64,000 nt of DNA from Drosophila miranda (taxonomy: Eukaryota; Arthropoda; Insecta; Diptera; Drosophilidae), in the NCBI RefSeq assembly GCF_003369915.1, contig NC_046677.1:18928913-18992912 (forward strand), in the 5' to 3' direction. A program made the translations under genes and the position numbers. Numbering within the stretch: position 1 is the first letter of the stretch; every line of letters starts with the position of its first letter. The notes beneath the pieces were generated by a model. The model did not search any database. It was not told the DNA's origin and was given only the letters and a program-made list of their open reading frames with translations. Positions 49,625-61,390 of this stretch are shown here, in pieces.

Positions 49625-52159
49625 ATGAAATCTGAAATTTTAGCAATAGCTTGCGTAGCTGTGTCGCTTAGATCCATAGTTTCATTGTACTCATTCTCAG
49701 GCTTTGACTCGCCTCCTATGTACGGTGACTATGAAGCTCAACGCCACTGGCAAGAAGTGACAATTAATTTGGAGCCTGGTCAATGGTATACGAATAGCTC
49801 CGATAATGATTTGCAGTACTGGGGGCTAGACTATCCTCCACTAACCGCACATCATAGCTATTTAATTGGTCGCATAGCAGAATCCATTGATCCTCGCTTT
49901 ATCGAGTTGCATAAAAGTAGAGGTTTTCAATCTAGACTGCATAAAAGCTTTATGCGACTAACTGTATTGACAGGAGACATTTTAATCTATTTACCGGCTA
50001 TCTTGGGGGTGTGTATTTGTATAGATAAAAGCTTTCAAAGCAAAAGTCTACTGTTTGCCTTCATGTTGTTCGCCGCCTATCCTGGTCAAGTGCTTATCGA
50101 CAATGGACATTTTCAATACAATAACGTGTCGTTGGGCTTAGCAGCTGCGGCTATTGCAGCAATTCTGCATGGCAAACAATATATTGCTGCATTTGCCTTC
50201 ACATTAGCATTGAACTACAAACAAATGGAACTATACCACAGCATTCCGTTTTTTACGTATATTCTAGGCGAATGCTTGGCAGCAAACAGGTATGCTTACG
50301 GTAATCACTTATAATAATCCTATGGTATATTTAAATACTCTATAAATGTCGCTCAATTGTAAACCTACACGAAATATGTGGTTGTCTCTGCCATTGAAAC
50401 AGTTTCTGTTGCCCTTTTCTAATCAAATGAGCGGCAGTGTATGTAACATATGTACATTTAATGTAACTTAAATTCTGAATTCACTCATTATTATTATTTA
50501 TACTTATACTTATTATTTTGACCAGACCGAAAATTACCATCCAGCATAAATTTAAGCTTAGCATTGAATGAAGGGCTTTCGCCATTTTAATTTTTGGTTT
50601 AAATATTTTTCAGCACTAGCCTCTCAAAATACAAACCATTGGCAGCCATTCAAAAATATTCGAGCTATTTAATAACAAAATTAGCACGCTATTTTTCCCA
50701 GTAGTGTATTTTTTTGATTAGCATCAATAGCCGAGTCCGATACAGCCATGTCTGCCTGTCCGACCGTCCGTCCCGTTGAGCGCATAGATCTTAGTGCAGA
50801 GCTAGAGCAACCAAATTTTTTATTCAGACTTCTTTGATATCACCCTGCTAGAAGTGTATTTCGAAATTTCGCACCGCCCCCAAATAGGACGAAAATCTGT
50901 GGCATCCGCAATTTTGAAGATACGATAAAACTAAAAACGCCGGCTATTGAGAATGACAATATAGATTGCCGAATCTGGATCAGATCGGATTATTATATTA
51001 TATACAGAAGGAACAAATCCATTTTGCAGTGGATATCAATTTTAAATTTACGGGTTTAATTATTATAGTCAGAATGAATGCTGAGTCCCATGTTTTGATA
51101 TATGTAGGTGCCATAGAAACGAAATATATATTTACGACTTTATTACATTAAGAGGGTCATACCCAAAGCCTAATAGGCTGCTTTTAACTTAAATTTATTG
51201 GCCTTCTAACTTGAAACTTTATTAAATATATATTCATACTTTATTTAATACTGAACATGTTTTAATACAAATATTTTTAGCTTCAGGTTATTTGCAGTTA
51301 AATTAGGAATAACCGCAACCATTGTTTTAGCTACATTCTGCCTGCTTTGGTACCCTTGGTCTGGATCGCTTCATGCGGTGGCTGAAGTGTTACATCGCCT
51401 TTTTCCTCTCGGGCGCACAGTATTTGAAGACAAAGTTTCTAATTTTTGGTGTTCATTAAATATAATTTGGAAACTAAAGTAAGCTCAAACTAATTAATAA
51501 AAACAGTAAAAAAAAACAGTACAAAAATTGTATGTTTCAGACAACATGTGTTGAATAATCACATGGCTCTAGTTTGTCTGGCTTTCACCTTAATTAGTGC
51601 TCTGCCAACTAATATTACACTGTATAGGAAGCGATGTAAAATGGGTTTTTTATTATCCCTTTTCAATACTGCCATTGCTTTTTTTTTATTTTCATTTCAA
51701 GTACGTATGAAGAATTTAACTTGAGAACAGTTTTATAACTCGATACAATTCTAGGTTCACGAGAAGACTATTCTGCTGGCTGCACTACCATCATTATGCT
51801 TGCTTACATGGTGGCCGAACGAAATTATTCTCTTTCTCGAAATGTCAGTATTCACCATGCTACCACTTTTACAAAGAGATGGTTTGTTAGTACCGTCGCT
51901 GGCATGTGTTTTAATATATCACTTGATTTGCAAATGTTTTTATTCTGAAACTAGACCGAGTTCTGGCCAAAAAGCATTTTTATATATATCAAAAATCTGC
52001 TTAATTGTCATTGTGGGGGCTTCATTAATAATCAAAGCCCCTTTACGATATCCAGATCTTTGGCCATTGATATCGTCTGTGATAGGTTGTGCATACTTAA
52101 TTTCATTTTTACTATGGGGAAATTTTCAACATTTGACCTGCAAAGGGGAGGCCCTATAA
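49625..52159 (+). CDS. gny: ALG6 alpha-1,3-glucosyltransferase (garnysstan)
   Basis: ER multipass enzyme that adds the first glucose to the dolichol-linked oligosaccharide, using dolichyl-phosphate-glucose. Four exons: 49625-50289, 51281-51478, 51541-51700 and 51755-52159, giving 475 residues. Family motifs are GDYEAQRHWQEVT, WYTNSSDNDLQYWGLDYPPLTA, IDNGHFQYNNVSLG, NYKQMELYHS, RLFPLGRTVFEDKVSNFWC and VHEKTILL. Alternating hydrophobic segments fit about 11 to 12 membrane helices. Intron 1 (50290-51280) is expanded by a mini-me-like insertion. AATAAA overlaps the region just after the stop, so the 3' UTR may be very short. Confidence 0.93.
50710..51040 (+). mobile_element. mini-me/DINE-1-like insertion in gny intron 1
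   Basis: Sense-orientation fragment with GATTAGCATCAATAGCCGAG, a GTCYG-rich stretch (GTCTGCCTGTCCGACCGTCCGTCC), AGAGCTAGAGCAACCAAATTT, GGACGAAAATCTGTGGCATCC and CGAATCTGGATCAGATCGG. All are in the same order as in the 47251 element. The terminal block is missing on the left. Confidence 0.75.
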
Positions 52160-54058
52160 ATAAATAAAATGTAAACTGAATGTTATCATAAAAAATAGAA
52201 CAACAGATTATTAAAAAAAGTTTATTTATTTATATTCAGCTATTAAGATTTTTGAATACCTGTTGAAGGTTAAAATAAAAAGTAAGGCAGGTTCGATGTA
52301 CTATATACATTTAGATCTATGTACATGGTAAACAAAAGCGCGCGTTTTATGAATTGCCCGTTACCTAATGACCTAATGCAAGCAGTCGAACTAAAGAAAC
52401 TAGAAATCCACTTTGAGCGCTGCTGCAGTGATGTACATATATGGACATATTCTTCCTTCCACCGAACCAGGTACTGCAGGTATTCGCTACCAGGCTTTGT
52501 GACGTCAGGATTAGTAGACGAACCAGGAGGACCATCATTAAAGAAATGCACCATTCACTCTAAAATGGAAACTAGAGGTGGCAAATCCAAGAACCGCCTT
52601 GGCAAGAAGAATGCCTTTCGCACAGTAGAAGATGTACTTGGCCGTTTTCACAGCAGCTTCCCATAGACCACCACGGTGCTAGTCTATAGCCTGGAGAAAG
52701 ACAAAATCCTGCATCGTCTTTTGATGGTCGTCGGTGAGGAAAAGGCGTTTCAACTCAACCATCTCATTCCTAGTACCGACAAAATTTGTTGTATTTTCTT
52801 ACCGAATTTCTCGCGGATTTTATCTGGCGCTTATGTAGCGACCATGGATTGAAGCAATTCCACATAAATCCTTGATCATCTACAGATGAAGAGTCTTGGT
52901 ACCTCAGGCTTATAGAAAAACGGGCCACAAAAATATGCGCCTTTATTCTCAAAAGCTTGAGAAACGTCGAGCCACTCCGTTGGGAGATCCGCCATAATAT
53001 GCCATATCATCAAACTCCAGCGGAGAATTCTTCAGTCGACCACCTACGAAAAGAACTCCAAATTGATCCATGAAAGGCGTCAGCGATGCAAGTGAGCTAG
53101 ATAAGGAGACCACTCCTCTGGCCCACAGTGACTTCATGTCCTTCCATAGCTGAATACGCTGGACCAACCGCAGCAATACCTTCTGTCATCGCTACCTTTT
53201 TCAACTTCCAGCTAGAACTTTGCAGGCCAGAATGCACAATTGAAATTGCATTGGCATTGCCTTCGTTTTTTTTAAATTTTGTTTTGACAATCAACTTGTG
53301 TCTTTTGCGAACAGCGATACCAAACAACATATAAAATATATTCTATGATTATTCTATTCTACTGACTTTGTACCGCGTATAAAATTTGTATATGCTTTTT
53401 TTTTTTGGCCGTTCCCCCCGGGCTGATATAACCAGCTTAACCCGATGAGTCTGTGCAAAATTACTGCATTATACAGTTCTTATAAAGTTTCATAAATCGA
53501 AGCACTTTTTATTATCCATAGAAAGCGTTCGGAAAAAACTTTTGCAGACTTCCACTTACAGAGTTAGACGTAATATTTTCCCTAAACACTGTGCCACCCA
53601 TTTTACTTCAAAATATAGAAAATTCAAGCTACTGATATTCGATTTATGAATAATTCTCATAGAAACAGATAGACGAAATGTTTATTTTATTTCAGACTAT
53701 TCCATATCGCTTTGCAATTAATAATTAAAAAACATTTCGTTAACATTCCATTAGCTCGTATCTATCGTATCTCCATGTACTATCTCCGAGATGGATTTCT
53801 TCGAGAGTTTTTATGTGTATCTATGAACGTGCCCAATATTTTGGGACTGACTGACATCACTGCGTGTACTGTGTACTGTGTGTGAACGAACGTGAGAATT
53901 TTTGAAAAATTTTGACTGAACTTCGATCACATCAAGGTTTTTAGATTTGTTTTTACTCCGAAACTGGAGAAACTTTGGCCTGGAACTCTCTTGAATGTGT
54001 ATGTGTATGAGCAAGGTATTTGTTGCGAGGTCTGATTTTGGAGCCGCGCTGGTGCTGC
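52160..54058. other. Convergent gap between gny and importin-4, with BEL fossil
   Basis: Contains the BEL/Pao fossil (52300-53180) and AT-rich DNA with a run of T at 53398-53408 (a run of A on the importin-4 sense strand, about 650 bp past its stop). AATAAA on the minus strand lies near 53690. No host gene is seen. Confidence 0.55.
52300..53180 (-). mobile_element. BEL/Pao LTR-retrotransposon fossil
   Basis: The minus strand carries BEL/Pao pol signatures: LVQRIQLWKDMKSL, LASLTPFMDQ-G, VGGRLKNSPLEFD, a GLWEAAVKTAKY-like stretch around 52640-52680, and EYLQ with SLQQRSKW near 52430-52500. These belong to the integrase zinc-binding region through to its C-terminus. It is broken in several places and LTRs were not identified. 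Confidence 0.75.
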
Positions 54059-57000
54059 TTACAGGGTCTGCACGAATGTGAACACCTCCGGACTCGAGTT
54101 GGCCACACTGTTGAATTGCTGTGGATACTCGATGCTGATTTCCTTCATGAAACTAACAGCATTGGCGTTGGTGTCATTATCTCGAAACTCCTGCTTGAAC
54201 AGCACATGTAAGATGATGCCCAGCATCTGCTCGATGTGAGGGAGAATACTCTCACGTGTGTTCATGTACAACACGCGGAAGGCCTTCAGCACCACGTCAT
54301 TTTCTCCAGTGTCCTCGCGGAGGGGCAGACTGGACATGAATACGGGCAACACATGACCCAGGGGCACAATATTGTGATTGGTTATGATCAGGCGTGACAA
54401 AGCCCCGCAGATATTGTCCAGGGCAGGGGCATTCTGCTCCTTGGCGATCGCATCGGAGAGGGCCTGCAAAATCACTCCAAACGAGTCAAAGGACTTCTCT
54501 TCGGCGTGATAGACCAGTTCGCCCAGGCCGAAGTAGCTGTTCTGGCGCGCCTTGGCGTACGAGTCGGTGGTGCCCACTAGAAGCACGGGACAGAGCCAAT
54601 CGAAATAGGTGACCACACAGAGTCCCAACGATTGGAAGCATTCGGCCAGGACGCCATAGATAAATGAACGCTGGTCTGGATCATCCTTCTTCTTGGCCTT
54701 TGCCAGTTTGGTCAAGAAAAAATTGTACAGTCGTCCAAAGTACAGCGAGTATGTCTCCGGTTGGAGGGCGTGGCCAATCATGGCCACCAGATTGCCACCA
54801 CTTTCGATGAGCGCCTCATCGTACTCGCTTTCATCGGCCTCCTCCTCATCACCACCGCCACTAGGCTCATTGAACTGGCAGGCCGTATTATTGAGCAGCA
54901 CATCTTTGATGCAGGCAACAACCGACTCAGCAAGATCAGGGGTGGGCAAGGCCGACGTCTTCACGGCCTTGAAGAGCTCGCCAAGCTCATCGAGTATTTG
55001 CCAGACGACGGCCTGTTCCTCGTCGTTCTTAACAAGGTAAATAAACTTTGGAATGAGAATCGAGCATGCGCGCTTTACTCCGTCTCCGTCGTTCATCTTG
55101 TGGAGGCAAATTACAAAAGCGCAGAGGGCCTCGATGGCTGCCTTGCGGATGACATCCTGGCAATGATCTATGGTTTTGTACACCTCCTCGAACACCATTG
55201 TGAGGTAGGGGAAAAAGGCGTTTCTCGAATTTACTGCAAACTCCTTGAGCGTCAGTATGGCCTCCTCCTTCTCATAGACGTAGTCATTCTCCACCTGATA
55301 TTCACCTATATCGTCGTCATCATCGTCCTCATCGTCGGTATTGCCCAGATCGATTTCAGTTAAGAGGCCGCCCGTCGGCGAGTCTTCTCGTAGCTTTACC
55401 AAAGCATCTTCCGTCGACACCACCGTCTGAATCATGCGTTCGATAACCTTAGGGAAGAACGTGTTCATATCGCTTGTGACAACAACGGACAGGCCACCAA
55501 TTAAGGCGTAGATGGCACGCCTCAGGTCTGGATCGTCTGGTCCCAGCTCCAGCATATTCATGCAATAATTCATCGTGTCTTGGGCGAGATGAATAAAGTT
55601 CTCTTTACCAACGGTTCGGGTAATAGAAGCCAGTGTATCGATGGCCTGAATGCGTAGCTCATTGAGCGACTCGTCGCACTCATTCAACAGATAAATCTTC
55701 AGTATCTCCACAATCTGACTGAAGTATGGGACCAAATTCGTCTTCGATGCGGTGGCAACCGACGAGATGGTCGACAGGGCCAGCTGTCGAATGTGAATAG
55801 AGTTCTGCTGATCCATGCACTCGAACAGACGATCCATCAGCACCGGCAGATGTGGCACAATCTCTTCCTCGAGGTTCTCGCAGAAAACCTCCAGGGCATA
55901 GAACATGCGATCCATGTGTGTGGGTTCCGGCTGGCCCATCTTCAGCTCCACAACCAGTTGGTGGAGAAACTCAAAGAGCACGGGCAGAATCTGTGAGGCG
56001 AACTTTGCTATCTCGGGCTGCATAAACTCGGAGAACTGGCCCAATGCAAAGAAGGCCGCATTGCGCACGGCTGGATCCTGATCGATGATGCCGCTCTTGA
56101 TTATGTTTAGCATTATTTCCAAGTATTTCTTTTTGATGGCCTCCGAGCAACCCTCGGAGCTGACGGCCATGGCCATGAAGGCGGCGCGACGGCGCAGAGG
56201 GTCCGGACTCTGGAGAGCTGGCTCGAGAATCTGCAGAAGTGGTGGAATCAGCTTTTCTGGCGACAACTGGAGAGCCATCACATCGAAGGTTTGTGTAGCC
56301 GCGGTCACGGGCGTGTTGCTAGTACCCGAGAAATAGTCGTCCTCATCATCGTTGCCGAGTTCACTGCACGTCATCTCGAATACGGTGACTAGGATGAGGT
56401 CCAGGAGTTTCTGCTTGACGATTGCCTTCTTCTTGACGCGGACGATGCGACCGACAAAGGTCACCACCACAACACGGATTTGGTCATCTATCTGCTTGTT
56501 GCTCAGCGTCGCCAGACAGAAATCAACCAACATCTTTAAGTAATTATTCAGCAGTTTCGGCACGTACTCTGCAACGGAATCCATGATCTCAAAGGCGGTA
56601 GTGAATTCTGTCAGGACTCCCTTTTGGACAAAGGCCTGGAGAGCAGCGAGCATCAGAGGAACGACTCTGGAAACCGTCTGCTCTGCCATTGTGTGGCCGA
56701 CAATGAATGGAATCAAGGAACACATTCCCTGCATCATATTGGCTATAGTGAGCGTGGCCATATCTCCATTGCTCTGGGCGGCTATCAGCACACTCGAAAA
56801 GAGTTGACAGATCTCAGACATTTGGCTGATTAACTGATCTGGGGCGCTGTCGGTCAGACTGGCGAATATGGAGGATCCCAGCTCACTCTCTTTGGGATCG
56901 TCCATGCTGCAGCGTTCGAAAATAAAGCTCAGCAATTGGGCCAACCACGAGTCCTTTTTGTCTGCCTCATGACGCACTAAAGTCCCAATAAGCAGGGCTA

Positions 57001-57301
57001 TGGCATTCTTTACGCTCTTTTCCTTCTCCCTTCTCAATGCCTGGAGCACGCACGCCTTAATGCCTGCCTGATGTTCGGGCGGCACCATCTGCCAGTGGCG
57101 CAGCTTTGCAAGGCGCTTGTTCATCAGGACAACTGCAAACTGGCGGATTTGCGTCTCGCGGGTCGACACCAGCATCTGGCAGAGCACCGGCAGTGCCTCT
57201 GGGTTTTCGAACGCCTTTCTCAAAGCGGCGGTGCAGTTGTGTATGCGTTTGGTATCTGTGCACAGCAGACCGGCAATTATTTCATCCAGTGCCGCCTCCA
57301 T
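54059..57301 (-). CDS. Importin-4 homologue, intronless
   Basis: Importin-beta family receptor; IPO4 carries histones and ribosomal proteins into the nucleus. It is one uninterrupted frame of 1080 residues from ATG 57299-57301. The N-terminus resembles IPO4 (LLCTDTKRIHNCTAALRKAF, then PEALPVLCQML and IRQFAVVLMNKRL). HEAT repeats fill the protein (AVRNAAFFALGQFSE, PDLRRAIYALIGGLS), with an acidic loop DDEDDDDDD at about 650 and a second acidic stretch at about 840. The length equals that of human IPO4. It is clearly richer in G/C at third positions than its neighbours. D. melanogaster importin-4 genes known to me (Artemis/Apollo) are on 3L, so this may be a relocated or retroposed copy. The frame looks intact. 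Confidence 0.88.
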   Translation of the reverse strand: MEAALDEIIAGLLCTDTKRIHNCTAALRKAFENPEALPVLCQMLVSTRETQIRQFAVVLMNKRLAKLRHWQMVPPEHQAGIKACVLQALRREKEKSVKNAIALLIGTLVRHEADKKDSWLAQLLSFIFERCSMDDPKESELGSSIFASLTDSAPDQLISQMSEICQLFSSVLIAAQSNGDMATLTIANMMQGMCSLIPFIVGHTMAEQTVSRVVPLMLAALQAFVQKGVLTEFTTAFEIMDSVAEYVPKLLNNYLKMLVDFCLATLSNKQIDDQIRVVVVTFVGRIVRVKKKAIVKQKLLDLILVTVFEMTCSELGNDDEDDYFSGTSNTPVTAATQTFDVMALQLSPEKLIPPLLQILEPALQSPDPLRRRAAFMAMAVSSEGCSEAIKKKYLEIMLNIIKSGIIDQDPAVRNAAFFALGQFSEFMQPEIAKFASQILPVLFEFLHQLVVELKMGQPEPTHMDRMFYALEVFCENLEEEIVPHLPVLMDRLFECMDQQNSIHIRQLALSTISSVATASKTNLVPYFSQIVEILKIYLLNECDESLNELRIQAIDTLASITRTVGKENFIHLAQDTMNYCMNMLELGPDDPDLRRAIYALIGGLSVVVTSDMNTFFPKVIERMIQTVVSTEDALVKLREDSPTGGLLTEIDLGNTDDEDDDDDDIGEYQVENDYVYEKEEAILTLKEFAVNSRNAFFPYLTMVFEEVYKTIDHCQDVIRKAAIEALCAFVICLHKMNDGDGVKRACSILIPKFIYLVKNDEEQAVVWQILDELGELFKAVKTSALPTPDLAESVVACIKDVLLNNTACQFNEPSGGGDEEEADESEYDEALIESGGNLVAMIGHALQPETYSLYFGRLYNFFLTKLAKAKKKDDPDQRSFIYGVLAECFQSLGLCVVTYFDWLCPVLLVGTTDSYAKARQNSYFGLGELVYHAEEKSFDSFGVILQALSDAIAKEQNAPALDNICGALSRLIITNHNIVPLGHVLPVFMSSLPLREDTGENDVVLKAFRVLYMNTRESILPHIEQMLGIILHVLFKQEFRDNDTNANAVSFMKEISIEYPQQFNSVANSSPEVFTFVQTL

Positions 57302-59124
57302 TGTTGGTCTCTTTGAGATTTGTTTCTACTTGTAACCTTGTAATGCCGTTCAAAAGAAAAAGGACATATGTACGCAGACATATGTATATTAAAGCTGCTT
57401 GTCGTTTTGATTAATACATACATGCACACTTGATCATAATAATAGGTACACACATCTACGTAAACTTTAACATAACAGAAAACGGTTTTATGCAATATAT
57501 TAAACTTAAAATTAGTTCTCAATTATTCCTACAGTATTTGTTTTCAATCAAATCAACTTGATTATATTCTAAGATAATGTTATAAAAGAAAATAGATCCA
57601 TTTGTACTTCAAAGTCAATATCTGGCTGCTCAAAATAATAGGTACAATTCAAGTATTGTTATGAAAAAAGTTTGTTAACTGATTATTATTTTTTTGTTGC
57701 CTAAATGGGATTCAATAGTTAATATCCGATGTATCCACCTTTATTTTGTGTCACCTTTATAATTATATTTGTCGTACTTTTAATAAGCGTCTGGCAGGTG
57801 TCTCATACCACAATTTTTGGACGCCCTCGCATAATTTTTGATTATTTGAAAATGAAAACTTAGCTAATTTCGTTTCGTAAGTCTCCCCACAAGTTTTCGA
57901 TTGGATTTAAGTCGGAAATATGGACCTACGCCGTACCAGGATGAGCAGCCCCATATCTTTAACTGGCACCTCCATGTTTGACAATTTTTTTTTGTGAAAC
58001 ATGGATCAAAATTCTTTTGTTTAGGACTTCCTAAATTGCTTTCACATTCATTTCCTAATAAATTTATTTTAGTTTCGTCGCTCCATAAAAGGCTTCTCCA
58101 CTTTTTCTCTCCGTCGCATCCTGCGCCGTCTTTATGATCTTTAGCAAAAGTTTGCCCCATGGCTAAATTTTTTTGACGCGTAAGTGGGACCTTTCTTGCT
58201 ATTCTCCTTGGAAGGTTTGCTTGTTGTAGCCATCTACGGATCGTTGGAGCACTAACTTCTAGTCCAATTTATGAGACCTTTTCATTAATTTGGCAATGGC
58301 CCGAAGAGATTGGCCTTCTTTTTTCAGACTAAGAGCCAATTGGGCTGTATAATAAGACTTTCGGCCCATTCTTGTAAGAACAAAAATAATTATTTGTTTA
58401 TAATTAGACTGTAGTAAAATTAAATGGATGTTTAGTTGCCAAAAAGCCAAGAATTTCCAAATTATTCACTTGATATTCAAAATTTACTGACACTGTACCT
58501 ATTATTTTGATCAGCCAAAATGTGATGTCAACTCACAATTTCGCTTAAAGCTCTGTTATTCGGCGGTTCCCCTGTTTCATTTTTTTGTCACGGAACTGCA
58601 ATACATTGACAAATAAAACATACCAAACAAAATTTTGTTTTCAACACTTAAAGTACGATACAACTAATTATTAATGAAAAGCTTCAACGTGTACCTATTA
58701 TTATGATCAAGTGTGTACATACAATGTACATATATATTTTGTGGTTTGAGATGCTTCCTTCCATGCGCTTTAAGCTTGTGCACAATTGGATAATACCCCC
58801 TCCCCGGGTATAAATATCCAAACCATTTTCAATATTAAATTTGATTCCCTCTGAATAGTTCTAGTGTTCATTTAGAAAACAAAGAATATTACAATTGTTA
58901 AATTTTTACATGTATTATTCACGAGTTTTTGATTTTCTTTTTCATAAAATAGTTGCAACACAAAAAATTCTCCCGATACATCTTCTGTAAATTATCATAA
59001 ACTAAAAATTCTTTGTGAAACGGTCCATTCTTTATTTGCTTTTGTATCCGTCTTTGCTGGAATACATACGCTGCTTATTAATGCCTTTGATGTGTCGATG
59101 TATTAAAGTTAACAATTTTTTTAA
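57302..59124. other. Gap between importin-4 and KdelR, mostly a Tc1-like element
   Basis: Only about 120 bp separate the importin-4 start codon from the Tc1-like element (57425-58715). The remaining 58716-59124 is AT-rich and includes the KdelR 3' region. The promoter of importin-4 must lie in the 120 bp or within or beyond the transposon. Confidence 0.65.
57425..58715 (-). mobile_element. Tc1/mariner (IR/DR group) element, internally deleted
   Basis: A 1291-bp element with perfect 27-bp terminal inverted repeats (57425-57451 and 58689-58715, beginning CACACTTGATCATAATAA). A second inner copy of the core AAAATAATAGGTACA sits at 57624-57646 and, inverted, at 58494-58516, so the ends have the IR/DR layout of Bari, Paris, Minos and S elements. 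The transposase on the minus strand has the N-terminal helix-turn-helix (ALSLKKEGQSLRAIAKLM) and the first catalytic block LLWSDETK. It then passes from about WGCSSWYGVGP straight into DLNPIENLW-like text, so the second catalytic Asp region is deleted, and frame breaks are present. The right flank starts with TA; the left flank is TG, perhaps a mutated TA. Confidence 0.88.
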
Positions 59125-59763
59125 TTATGCTGGCAGCTGCAGTTTCTTGCCTTTAAGAACTTTGGTAATGTATAAGTAGAAGAAATCGCAGTATAGAATG
59201 GTTTGAACAATTCCAGCGAAGATCGCAATAAGATCATAGTGCGATTCTACCATGTAGCGATAAACCCAATTAAGCAAATATAGCGCGCGGTATGATCCAA
59301 GAGCAAAGAGGTAATGGCTAGTTATAGATTCTGCCTCTCCAGTTTTGCTTACCAAAAAAAGTTGTGGTAAAATGGCAACAGATTCCAAATAAATTGAAAA
59401 TGTCCAAAGCACTTCCATTACTGTGAATTCGTGATTAATGACGAAGGAAAGCAAGGCGCAAGGTATAAGAAGGAACTCGATGCGGAACGAATCATGGTTG
59501 TGATCATAAGTTGCCTTAAACTTTACGTACATCAAATAGACCGTTGCACCAGAAGTGGCCAAAAACAGCACCTTCATAACAGAGTTATAGAGGCTTACAT
59601 ATGTGGTGAAGAGATCGAGGTAGCGTGTTAAGTAAACTACAGCGAACAATATTTGCGATTTTCCAGATATCCCAGCACACGATCGAGTTTTCCATATTTT
59701 TAGCAGAAGTATTATGATGGCAAAAACATGAGATAGATCTCCAGCAAACCGAAAAATATTCAT
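59125..59763 (-). CDS. KdelR: KDEL receptor
   Basis: Seven-helix Golgi receptor that returns ER residents bearing C-terminal KDEL-like signals. It is one exon of 212 residues, the standard family length, from ATG 59761-59763. Family blocks are [74 protein letters not shown] and LNWVYRY. The cytosolic tail ends KGKKLQLPA, and its dilysine context is used for retrieval. No intron is visible. Orthology is secure. Confidence 0.96.
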   Translation of the reverse strand: MNIFRFAGDLSHVFAIIILLLKIWKTRSCAGISGKSQILFAVVYLTRYLDLFTTYVSLYNSVMKVLFLATSGATVYLMYVKFKATYDHNHDSFRIEFLLIPCALLSFVINHEFTVMEVLWTFSIYLESVAILPQLFLVSKTGEAESITSHYLFALGSYRALYLLNWVYRYMVESHYDLIAIFAGIVQTILYCDFFYLYITKVLKGKKLQLPA

Positions 59764-61390
59764 CCTAAATGATTTGTCAAATTATGAATTTCTGGCGATT
59801 TTTCCTTGTTCCTGGTTGAAGTATCAGAGAGCACGCACCTTTTAATAAATTTAGAGAATATACACTTTAATAAAGCATTGGAATTTAGAATGCTTTTTTT
59901 TAGTTACTGCATACGTTACCCGTTTTTATTTTTCACGTATATTGCCAACGAGTTAGAACTTCAGGGCATCGGCGCTTCCTCCCCAAACTTCTGAGTAGAA
60001 TGTCAGCAAAAAAGAGAATAACGGAGAGAGACCAAATGACGTGGCCGTATGAACATTGAGTCGCAGACTTGAAGTTCATTATTTGTTTACTATGTTTGTA
60101 GGGCTGGAACTTTTTATGCATTTTGGAAGTAGTCGATAACAATTAAATACATCTAAAAACTTCACTAAGAATATACAACTTTAGTTATTTTCGCATATCG
60201 AGAAGCAGCTGTTCATACAGCATAAAACGAGAATAACATAAAGTTATCCAAGAATTACAGCGCACTACCTTTTATTAATATTTTGATTAAATTTTATGTT
60301 ATTTAGTTAAATATTACCATGATTTGGTTGCGTTATTGCGTTCTTGCGTTTAAGTAACAAGGTCTTACTATTTTTTTTTATGTAGAAGGAGACTAGTGCC
60401 ATAATGGTAGGTAAAGTGGGAGTATCTGTATTCTGATATCGATAGCAGATATATGACAGTGTAACTCGGCTATTATATTGAGAACATGGTTAAAGCGTGG
60501 ACGCACCAGCGAACTTTAAAAAAATATTTTTAATATGCTTTATACATTGATTTTATTAAAGATAACTCGAATAATAAGCCAAAAAAATTTAGCCAGCTAT
60601 CAGTCACAGAACTGAGGCACTGCTTGTGACAAATTTTCCTACACACACAGCCAGCAACACTTTTTCTGTCGCACAGCTGCTCCCACCTTAAGTGGAAAAT
60701 CAAGCATTTCTCTCTCTCGCTGCTTTATTTTCCAAAAGGCTGTATCTCAATTAGGGTTGCGTTATTCCGTTTTACCGAAATCGCAATTTCGCTATGAATG
60801 CCAATTAATTAGAGTTGCATATAAAAATCTAAATATGCCAAATAAACGTGTGGCTTAGGAATGTGGGATATTTTGAAAAGGAAAAATTTTATGGATGGTG
60901 GCCAGTGTGAATAGGCTATTATGGGGACCCCTCTGGTCATGTAAGGAAAGAAATAGCAAGGAACATTTTAAGAATAACGCAGTATGCATTACGTTCTGCG
61001 CTATGGTCGTAAGTTCGTATTCCACTACTCTAAGTACCTGTTAAGTATGAAAAAAACAAATCAAACTATAAATTTGTGTTAGTTTGATGCAGTGGTCGCC
61101 ACGCATATATTCACATGTTTATAGTACGTTTGTGCGCGTAGACAGAAGGCAACCCATGGCAAAACCCAAGCAAGGGTTTTCAGAACAGGCCGATATTGAG
61201 AGAAGTGGAAAACGACCAAAAGATATGTGGATAAACTACTCGATTTCTTTGTTAGTTGAGCTCGTGAGCGATAGCAATCGTTTGAAATAATCGAATATAA
61301 TAAGATTAATTTTTCTTCAATCTAACCCCGTGTTGGCTTGCTGATAGAAATACAAATCATTTTATTTTCGTTTATAATAAATCTCTTAAA
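59764..61390. other. Intergenic between KdelR and SmB, nothing recognised
   Basis: Divergent genes KdelR (minus) and SmB (plus) share this 1.6-kb interval. It is AT-rich with no gene or transposon recognised. A patch at 60590-60770 is richer in CACA and CAGC. Short open frames (for example 61084-61290) show no domain and are treated as chance. Confidence 0.5.

Noticed and set aside
54761-55363. 200-codon plus-strand frame
   Set aside because: Antisense shadow of the importin-4 coding region, produced by its GC-rich codons.
59125-59763. KdelR as a retrocopy because it is a single exon
   Set aside because: I do not know the intron structure of the orthologue well enough, and it sits among its expected Muller B neighbours.
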